This document shows, piece by piece, positions 33,870-40,067 of a stretch of DNA of 40,067 nt (its first letter is position 1; each line of letters starts with the position of its first letter). The notes under the pieces are model-generated. The model ran no database searches, was not told the origin of the DNA, and saw nothing but the letters and a program-made list of their open reading frames with translations. The translations under genes were made by a program, and so were the position numbers. The stretch covers positions 1 through 40,067 of the forward strand of contig NZ_JAIZVX010000017.1 in NCBI RefSeq assembly GCF_021768455.1, given 5' to 3'. Source of the stretch: Aquabacterium sp. (GTDB taxonomy: Bacteria > Pseudomonadota > Gammaproteobacteria > Burkholderiales > Burkholderiaceae_C).

Positions 33870-34835
33870 TCAGCGTTTAATTGTGTCAAACGACAAAACT
33901 CGGATCAGTTTTTTCATGCTGTGCCAACCGAATTTCAGCAAGTTATCGAAGGTGGGCCTGGTCACCAAGCCTCGCCAGAACCAGCCAAAGGCCTCCAGCT
34001 TTCGCCCAGCGTTGAACACCAAATTACCGACGTCATAGCGGGTTTGAGCCAATGACCGGCGAAACGCCGAAGCCAGTGCACGCACTGCTGGGTGAGACGC
34101 GTTGTCCCGTTGGAAGTTGAGAAGGACTTGCTCGTGGAACTTGAGGGTCTCTGCGAAGTTGCCCGTCAGGTTATGGTCATGACTGACCTTCTCCAGCAGC
34201 ACATCCTTCTGGATCAGGAAGGGCGTCACCAAGGCGCAACGCAACCATAGATCGTAGTCTTCTGATTGGCGATAAGCCGTGTTGAATATTCCTACCTGAT
34301 CAAGCACCGAGCGCCGGATCAATACGTTGGAGCAAGTCCCCACCACATTGCACTCAAGCAGTAATTCAAGTGCAGAACGCTTCAGAGGCTCGTCAAAATT
34401 CAACACAAGCCCCTTGGGGTAATAGGCCAGCAACTCCACGGTCTGACCTGTCTTCAAAAACTTTGTGATGAAATTGCAGCAAGTGAACCCCACTTCGGGG
34501 TAACGGGCCAAAGCCGCCATTTGGCATTCCAGCTTGTCATGGTGCCATGAATCGTCGGCATCCAAAAAAGCGATCACATCAGACGTGGCGGCTCGGATAC
34601 CCGCGTTGCGTGCACTGGCTGCGCCACCATTGGGCAAGCTGATCACAGTGATTTGGTCACCAAAGGGCTTCAATGCCGCCAGGGTACCGTCCCTCGAGCC
34701 GTCATTGACGACCAAGACCTGATCGGGACGGCGACTCTGGGACAGCACACTGTGAACGGCTTTCGCAATGAATGCCTCGCCGTTGTAGACGGGGATGACG
34801 ACTGAAATGGTTGAAGAGTGATTGACCATGTTCAT
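33870..34835 (-). CDS. GT2 glycosyltransferase B
   Basis: Cytoplasmic GT-A glycosyltransferase of 321 residues. Motifs are ISVVIPVYNGEAFI, VVNDGSRDGT, GGAASARNAGI, AFLDADDSW (the donor-binding DxD-like site) and NTAYRQSEDYDLWLR, the typical acceptor-side EDYDL motif. The C-terminal 90 residues are helical and basic, perhaps for membrane contact. The start overlaps the GT4 upstream by 4 bases (ATGA), and GT2 A follows 13 bases after the stop, so the three are co-transcribed. Codon use is intermediate between the GC-rich left part and the AT-rich right end. Confidence 0.88.
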   Translation of the reverse strand: MNMVNHSSTISVVIPVYNGEAFIAKAVHSVLSQSRRPDQVLVVNDGSRDGTLAALKPFGDQITVISLPNGGAASARNAGIRAATSDVIAFLDADDSWHHDKLECQMAALARYPEVGFTCCNFITKFLKTGQTVELLAYYPKGLVLNFDEPLKRSALELLLECNVVGTCSNVLIRRSVLDQVGIFNTAYRQSEDYDLWLRCALVTPFLIQKDVLLEKVSHDHNLTGNFAETLKFHEQVLLNFQRDNASHPAVRALASAFRRSLAQTRYDVGNLVFNAGRKLEAFGWFWRGLVTRPTFDNLLKFGWHSMKKLIRVLSFDTIKR

Positions 34836-36070
34836 TTGCGCCCCAGATCGGATGGGACTGCCGCCATCACATCCAGGACTGCTCGTTTGAAGCCAGCGAA
34901 AGAAAAGTGACGGTTAGCCGTCTCGGACACCTGTTGAGCTCGCACCGGAGCTTCGGGGGCATCCGACAACAATGCCAAGCAGGCGCTTGCAAACGATTGA
35001 GCATCCTGAGCAACCTCCAACCCAAGGAGTTGCTCGAAGCCTTTTGCTGCGTGAGGCGACACCACGCAGCAACGGCCGAATGACAACGCTTCGACCACCT
35101 TGATGTTGGTGCCACCGCCACTGAAGATGGGTGCAATCGCCAAGCTGGCGCCGGCATAGGCCGCAGTGAGGTCCTCCACACGCCCAAGTATTTTGACGCC
35201 CGGAACGGACTGCCAACGCTCCTTCAAGTCAGCGTCGGATAACTTACCAACCAGATGCAGTGTTGCATCTGGTCTCGCCCTGTGGACCAAGGGCCAGACA
35301 TTTCGAACATACCAATCGAAACCTGCCTTGTTGGGCGGCCAGTCAAATAGGGCAACCCCTAGCACAACCCCGGACTGAGATGGCGACGGCAAAGAGCGGA
35401 CGCCGTCGGGATACGCGCCAAAAGGAATGTTGGGCAGAAGCGCTGCCTTCACATCAGGGGCTGCGGCCATGTCCTTCTCCTTTGCCACCCATATGCCCTG
35501 ACAACGCGCCAATTGATCACGCTCTCTTCGTGCGTAATCCACTGCAATGCGCTGAGCACAAGAAGCACTGATGGCCCCTTTCGCGCGGGCCGCGGCACTC
35601 CGGCTCGACCAGACTTCTGAGGGCAGGTCGTCAACGTCCACACACACCGGCCCCAGAGCAAATGCATTGGTCTGGCAAGCCGTCCACAGATAACGGGTCA
35701 CGATGGCATCAAAACCCTTGCCAGCCACCATGGCCGCCAAGTTCGCGGACATCGACGGGCTGGAAAACAAAGTCGCCCTGCCCCCGAGCACCAAACGCGT
35801 CAGCCGTCGCAAGGGCGTGCCCAACAGGGGAATATTGAAATTCCAAACACGGGGCGGAAAACGCCCCCCATCAGGGCTCACTTGCCCCAGAAAATTGAAG
35901 CGCTCACGAAGTATTTTAAGTTGATCTTCAGAGTATTGACGATGGTTGACCAGTACCAATGTAACGTCATGACGCGCGCGCAAGGCCTGATAAAGGAGAA
36001 ACGTCCGCTGAGCAGCACCCGTATCGGACGGGTAGGGCGCAATCGGGCTGAGCAGGAGAAGTTTGCTCAT
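34832..36070 (-). CDS. GT4-like glycosyltransferase
   Basis: Cytoplasmic GT-B glycosyltransferase of 412 residues. It begins KLLLLSPIAPYPSDTGAAQR, a common opening of sugar transferases near surface-polysaccharide loci. VDVDDLPSEVW and LFDWPPNKAGFDWYV follow, and the C-terminal donor region reads IFSGGGTNIKVVEALSFGR, where the conserved Lys and Glu of this subgroup are present. The gap to the upstream GT2 is 105 bases, AT-rich, with no clear terminator; a separate promoter is possible. It is followed by two GT2 genes in the same direction. Confidence 0.86.
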   Translation of the reverse strand: MSKLLLLSPIAPYPSDTGAAQRTFLLYQALRARHDVTLVLVNHRQYSEDQLKILRERFNFLGQVSPDGGRFPPRVWNFNIPLLGTPLRRLTRLVLGGRATLFSSPSMSANLAAMVAGKGFDAIVTRYLWTACQTNAFALGPVCVDVDDLPSEVWSSRSAAARAKGAISASCAQRIAVDYARRERDQLARCQGIWVAKEKDMAAAPDVKAALLPNIPFGAYPDGVRSLPSPSQSGVVLGVALFDWPPNKAGFDWYVRNVWPLVHRARPDATLHLVGKLSDADLKERWQSVPGVKILGRVEDLTAAYAGASLAIAPIFSGGGTNIKVVEALSFGRCCVVSPHAAKGFEQLLGLEVAQDAQSFASACLALLSDAPEAPVRAQQVSETANRHFSFAGFKRAVLDVMAAVPSDLGRK

Positions 36071-36175
36071 TTAATACATCCCATTCCCTCTGCAGGCGGC
36101 AGCCAAGAGGAGAAAAACCATGGCCGGACCACTACCAGAGCAAGACAACTTACCGAAAATATAAAAAATCGATGA

Positions 36176-37036
36176 CTATGCACGCCGACGCCCCAAAAGC
36201 CAGAGAGACATCATCCTGCGGTAGCCTCCCTTCCAAAGCCCAAGCCGGGCAAAGCCCCACACATCACGCCACCCTACAGCAAACCCATAATAATCACCAT
36301 ACACCTGAAGCAGCAACCTTTGCGCAACGCGATCATTACCGTTTGCGTGCTTTTGGATCATGAGCCGCGCCGCCTTCATGATTTTCTCTTTTTGGCCGCT
36401 TGATATTCTATCAGGGCGAGGAGTCACGTCGAAAACATACGTCGCCCTATCCAACAACCGCGCCTTTCCATAAATTCTCAGAATTCGGTAGAAAAACTCA
36501 AAATCCTGCCACGCAGGCATACCCTCATCAAACAGGCCAGCACCCAGAAAATGCTCTCGAGGCGCAAAAATTTGATTGCCTATCGCGTTCACATCAATCA
36601 AATCTTCAGCAGAAGCGTTGGACATTTTCCTACTCTCTCGCAAACTGCTCCCATTCCGATATACACATTGCGTGTAGAGACACGCCGGGGCCTGTCCACC
36701 GCCATGCGTCAAAACCTTCCAATAAGAAATCAAAGAATTCAAATGGTCGGGCAAGAACTCATCATCATCGTCCAAGCCCGTCACAAAATCACCCGTGGAT
36801 GCGCGGATAGCAATGTTCCTCGCAACACACGCACCTCTGCTACTTTCGTTCCTGAAGACTTTAACATTGGGATACAAACCCGGCAAAGACAGCAAATACG
36901 GCCAGGTACCATCTGTTGACGCATCATCAACAATGATCAACTCGACATCCGGATAAGTTTGACCCAAGACAGAATTCACGGCCAGCTTCAGCAAATCCAA
37001 ACGATTCTTAGTTGGCACATAGACCGAAACACGCAT
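36176..37036 (-). CDS. GT2 glycosyltransferase C, AT-rich paralogue of GT2 A
   Basis: Cytoplasmic GT-A glycosyltransferase of 286 residues. Motifs are VSVYVPTKNR, IIVDDASTDGT, GACVARNIAI and GLDDDDEF. MPAWQDFEFFYRILRIYGKARLL and TPRPDRISS mirror GT2 A (32993-33856), so the two are clear paralogues (the first of these two motifs spans about residues 167-189). I chose the ATG at 37036: the minus-strand sequence GAGGTG at 37042-37047 is a strong ribosome site at good spacing; a TTG directly before it is unlikely. Codon use is much richer in A/T than GT2 A. It lies 32 bases after the third flippase. Confidence 0.88.
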   Translation of the reverse strand: MRVSVYVPTKNRLDLLKLAVNSVLGQTYPDVELIIVDDASTDGTWPYLLSLPGLYPNVKVFRNESSRGACVARNIAIRASTGDFVTGLDDDDEFLPDHLNSLISYWKVLTHGGGQAPACLYTQCVYRNGSSLRESRKMSNASAEDLIDVNAIGNQIFAPREHFLGAGLFDEGMPAWQDFEFFYRILRIYGKARLLDRATYVFDVTPRPDRISSGQKEKIMKAARLMIQKHANGNDRVAQRLLLQVYGDYYGFAVGWRDVWGFARLGLWKGGYRRMMSLWLLGRRRA

Positions 37037-37068
37037 CAATTCACCTCAAAACGAAAATCAAATCGGAA

Positions 37069-38550
37069 TCAGAGTGAGGACCGAAAAACTCGTCGGAGCA
37101 CCGTCCTGCCTGCATTTAATACCACCAACTCGGTTGCATCAGGTTTCCCTGAAAACACCCAAAGGACAAGGCTCACCCCAAAATAGACCAGCCCACCAAG
37201 CGGCACAAGCAGCAACACCGACATGGCAGGAGATATGCTTGTTGCACCTTGATTCAAGGCGCCTTTCACCAAGATCAGAACGGCAGCCATCGCAAGCACG
37301 CCGACAATCGACCTGAAGTTTTGCCTCAATTGCTTCACAAAACCAAGATCAATCATTGTCTTGACGACATACATATTCATTCCGATGCTAACAATCGTTG
37401 AAACAGCCCTTGCAACCAGCAAACCAAACAAGCCTCCCAAGTGAAGCCCAACGATAATCATAGGAATTCTCAAACAAAAACTGGTTAAATCCCTTTTGAA
37501 AAGCATTTTTGTTTGCCCCCCCGCCATCGCAAGTGGCTGAGCAGCTGAGCTCACGGTCTGTAGAGCAACGGTCACGGACACAAACTCAATGACTTTCACA
37601 ATCGGAAGCCAACGCTCACCCATAGCCATCAAAACCAGTGGCTGCGCGATGATTGCAAAACCAACACCGGCAGGCAGCGCAAAAAAACAGACCATTGTCT
37701 GAGCAGACACATATGCTTTTTGCAACCTGGACACATCCCCCCCAATTCTGGCGAAGCCTGGAAAAAGGGTTCTTTCAATAGGCGCCACCAGTTCGCGCGT
37801 CGGCATCCCTGCAATATTATCTCCAACACTGTAGTGCCCAAGCGCCTCTTGACCAAGACGAGCCCCCACAAGCAGATGATCAAACTTCCAATTCAATATG
37901 TTAACCAACTGCCCCAAAGAGAGCCAAACCGAAAACCCCCACAATTCAGCAGCCTTGCTCAAAGCAAACCGAGGACGGTATGGACACACGACATAGGAGA
38001 CAATCACCCCAGATAATTGCGACGCCAATGCACCCGCAATAAGTGCCCAGTATGACTGGTAAAGAAAGGCGACCCCTACACCCACCACAAAACCCACAAG
38101 TTTCTGCCCCACCGATTGAACAAAATCCTGCCAAAACTCCAACCGGCGCGTCAGAACAACCATTTTAGGATTATTAAACCCGGTCAAAAATATTGAAAAA
38201 GACAACCAAAGCAAGACACCGAACAGACGCTCGTCACCGTAAAAATAAACAACCACAGGAGAGATGGCACAAAAAACCATCGACACCAGAACAGACCTAA
38301 CAATATTCAACGTCCAGGCTGTATGAAAATGGGCATCTTCAACGGTCGTACGTTGCACAAGCGCGCTGGCAAGGGAAAGGTCGGTCACGGCGCCAATGAT
38401 CGTGAGCAAGGTCGTCCCAATGGCAACCAGACCAAAATCTGCAGGCGTCAGAAACCTGGCCAGCACAAGCGTACTGAGCAACGCTAGCAGGTTGACAATA
38501 ACCTTGGCCGCCCCCAACCACATCACACCAACGGCAATTTTACTTTTCAT
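37069..38550 (-). CDS. Polysaccharide flippase (Wzx-like), copy 3
   Basis: Inner-membrane protein of 493 residues with about 12-14 hydrophobic segments. WzxC-type landmarks are ARFLTPADFGLVAIGTTLL, LSLASALVQRTT, FDHLLVGARLGQEALGHYS and LVAPIERTLFPGFARI. It is related to the flippase at 30657-32075 but distinct. I chose the ATG at 38550; a GTG at 38583 would add a hydrophobic MFAFLVYFRVG stretch without ribosome site. Codon use is AT-rich like GT2 C, and together they look like one acquired block. Confidence 0.86.
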   Translation of the reverse strand: MKSKIAVGVMWLGAAKVIVNLLALLSTLVLARFLTPADFGLVAIGTTLLTIIGAVTDLSLASALVQRTTVEDAHFHTAWTLNIVRSVLVSMVFCAISPVVVYFYGDERLFGVLLWLSFSIFLTGFNNPKMVVLTRRLEFWQDFVQSVGQKLVGFVVGVGVAFLYQSYWALIAGALASQLSGVIVSYVVCPYRPRFALSKAAELWGFSVWLSLGQLVNILNWKFDHLLVGARLGQEALGHYSVGDNIAGMPTRELVAPIERTLFPGFARIGGDVSRLQKAYVSAQTMVCFFALPAGVGFAIIAQPLVLMAMGERWLPIVKVIEFVSVTVALQTVSSAAQPLAMAGGQTKMLFKRDLTSFCLRIPMIIVGLHLGGLFGLLVARAVSTIVSIGMNMYVVKTMIDLGFVKQLRQNFRSIVGVLAMAAVLILVKGALNQGATSISPAMSVLLLVPLGGLVYFGVSLVLWVFSGKPDATELVVLNAGRTVLRRVFRSSL

Positions 38551-38858
38551 ACCAACCCGAAAATAGACCAGGAAAGCGAACACAACGGAGCGAGTTCACA
38601 ATGAATTCCGCCAACACACTCAACACACACCAAAGGTGGCGACCCAAAAGCAAATCAGAACGAATCGCCTGCAGAATCAGCAACCCACTCAATGATTGAA
38701 TATTTCCCAGCAAAAAAATAACAACGAAACGAAAAATAAACAATAATAGACTGCAAGCCTACCAGAAAACGCCCACCCTAAACCACAAACATCGCGACAC
38801 TCACGCACTTGCAACAAGACACCGCCACATAGAAGCAGCCCCACCATTGCGCTTGGCA
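38551..38858. other. AT-rich intergenic region, 308 bp
   Basis: This gap separates the third flippase from the partial acyltransferase, both on the minus strand. It is rich in A on the plus strand and contains no protein-like frame. A TATTAT sequence on the minus strand near 38743-38748 resembles a -10 box, but no matching -35 was seen. It probably holds the flippase promoter and perhaps the acyltransferase transcript end. Confidence 0.5.
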
Positions 38859-40067
38859 TCAACGCCTGAAGCCCACGGACTCCACATTCACATGTGCACG
38901 CAACGCCTCACCATGAGCCCGAATCCACTCGGGTGTGAAGTGACTGTGATCAAAAAAAACTGGAAGCCCTGTCGCTGGATCGTCGGGTCGACAAACATCA
39001 CCGACACAAAGCTCCTCGCGGAAATTGATTAAGAAAAATTCCGGGTGAGAAGGCAAAAGCGCCATGACATCATCAAGATACCTGGCACGCGTGGCTCCAG
39101 GCGGCCGACGCTCCACATACGTGGCATGCAGGGGCAAACCTAGAAAATGTCGTCGCATCTCGTTCTTGGCCACTGCGGTCGGGGCCATCGGAACCTGATT
39201 GACAATCACCAACCTTTTACCCATAGCCAGGATTCGATTCCAAGCCCCCGCATTGGAGCGAACAAGATCGCCCCGACTTGCAGGAGCATCATTTTTCGTA
39301 CAAGCCCGCCCCTCAACATGACAAAATGCTGACGGACTTCGATCGAATTCCCCCATATTGCCAGCAATGATGACCGTGTCATAGCGAGAGGATGCCGCCA
39401 ACGCCAACGCTGCTCGGGACTGATCTGCACAATGAAAAATGGTATCAAAACGATTGAACCCAATAACAATTGGGCAACCGCCACCCGTGAAAATATCAAC
39501 ACGCCTGGACGCATTTGCAGCAAACCACGGAAAGAGATGCTCTGCATGGGAATCCCCGATCAAGAGCACCCGCGGACCTGGAGTCGTCGTATTCAGCGAG
39601 CACATTCTAAAATCCTGCTTGGCAAGCTTGTAATTGTGACAAAACGCAGGGTAATCCAATGGCTTCATCAGCGCGATACGCTTTTCATAGAAGGCAACAT
39701 CCTCACCGACGCGCCCCATCCAACCATGAGACATCACCACCATGGTTGCAAATGCCAGCAGGATAACAACCCCCGTCGCGGGCAAAGCACAACCAGCCCG
39801 CCACCAGCTTTGGTGGGTCTTGTATTTGAAACGGCTCTCAACGAACTCATAGGAAGCCCATCCCAAAACCAACGACACCAAAATACCTAGTACAGCGACC
39901 CAAGGCGCCCAAGCAGCAGGCCATTCAAGGAAATTATTGAGCACGTGTACCGGCCAGTGCCACAGATAAAGTGAATACGACCAAAGGCCCAAGCGCTGCA
40001 CCATGCTCGCGCCCATCCAGGCAGGTGAGCTCCGCCCCCCCGCGCCTGCCGCCAGCACCAGCATGGC
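38859..40067 (-). CDS. Acyltransferase 3 + SGNH hydrolase-like protein (partial, C-terminal part)
   Basis: The C-terminal 400 or so residues of a two-domain O-acyltransferase; the N-terminal membrane region lies beyond the right edge. The visible part begins with the last acyltransferase helices: LGLWSYSLYLWHWPVHVL, then ASYEFVESRFK and a final membrane segment. The periplasmic SGNH domain shows VLLIGDSHAEHL (catalytic Ser near 39550) and FFDHSHFTPEW with the Asp-x-x-His pair near 38945. It has the same architecture as the protein at 25483-27351 but diverged sequence. It probably acetylates a surface glycan. Confidence 0.85.
   Translation of the reverse strand, partial: AMLVLAAGAGGRSSPAWMGASMVQRLGLWSYSLYLWHWPVHVLNNFLEWPAAWAPWVAVLGILVSLVLGWASYEFVESRFKYKTHQSWWRAGCALPATGVVILLAFATMVVMSHGWMGRVGEDVAFYEKRIALMKPLDYPAFCHNYKLAKQDFRMCSLNTTTPGPRVLLIGDSHAEHLFPWFAANASRRVDIFTGGGCPIVIGFNRFDTIFHCADQSRAALALAASSRYDTVIIAGNMGEFDRSPSAFCHVEGRACTKNDAPASRGDLVRSNAGAWNRILAMGKRLVIVNQVPMAPTAVAKNEMRRHFLGLPLHATYVERRPPGATRARYLDDVMALLPSHPEFFLINFREELCVGDVCRPDDPATGLPVFFDHSHFTPEWIRAHGEALRAHVNVESVGFRR

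Overview
The window looks like one large exopolysaccharide (EPS) biosynthesis super-locus of a high-GC betaproteobacterium. Burkholderiales is the likely order; this is inferred from GC-rich codon use, 4-8 base overlaps between genes, and the exosortase B / EpsF / EpsG / EpsI gene set. I see no rRNA, tRNA, CRISPR array, insertion sequence or phage gene. Almost every gene acts in making, polymerising, flipping, exporting or decorating a polysaccharide.

Layout. (1) Positions 3-2382 (+) encode a Wzz-type chain-length protein (epsF copy 1) and its partner ATPase/tyrosine kinase (epsG copy 1). (2) Positions 2414-12403 (-) form a tight operon, in transcription order: GT4 glycosyltransferase, exosortase B copy 1, epsI copy 1, gmd, a Wzy-like polymerase/ligase, a Wzx-like flippase, a secreted clan GH-A glycosidase and a GT4. 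(3) A 237-bp divergent region (12404-12640) separates this from the plus-strand group 12641-22700: a WecG/TagA/CpsF transferase closed by a terminator, then fcl, exosortase B copy 2, epsF copy 2, epsG copy 2, epsI copy 2, a left-handed beta-helix acyltransferase, a GT4, a GT2 and a second WecG-type transferase fused to a STAS-like domain. (4) Positions 22707-40067 hold short, frequently inverted blocks: a second polymerase/ligase (-), two acyltransferases (+) behind a good sigma-54 promoter candidate, an unrecognised lipoprotein (-), GT4 + flippase + 2OG-Fe(II) oxygenase (+), four glycosyltransferases and a third flippase (-), and the C-terminal part of a third acyltransferase running off the right edge. 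From about 36.1 kb onward the DNA is visibly more AT-rich, suggesting a different origin.

How it works together (partly inference). Gmd (left operon) and Fcl (right operon) together convert GDP-mannose to GDP-L-fucose, so the two arms share one sugar-nucleotide pathway. Glycosyltransferases build lipid-linked repeats, Wzx proteins flip them, Wzy proteins polymerise them, and EpsF/EpsG set chain length. Acyltransferases decorate the product and the GH-A enzyme may trim or release chains. The exosortase B/EpsI pairs are diagnostic of this EPS class. No PEP-CTERM-type sorting target, priming glycosyltransferase or Wza-type outer-membrane exporter was recognised in the window.

Most notable observations: two complete but diverged exosortase-B modules head to head; a tandem 24-residue MshEN-like (possible c-di-GMP) motif at the N-terminus of both EpsG kinases; a WecG-STAS fusion; a 2OG-Fe(II) oxygenase next to a flippase; and a sigma-54 promoter candidate.
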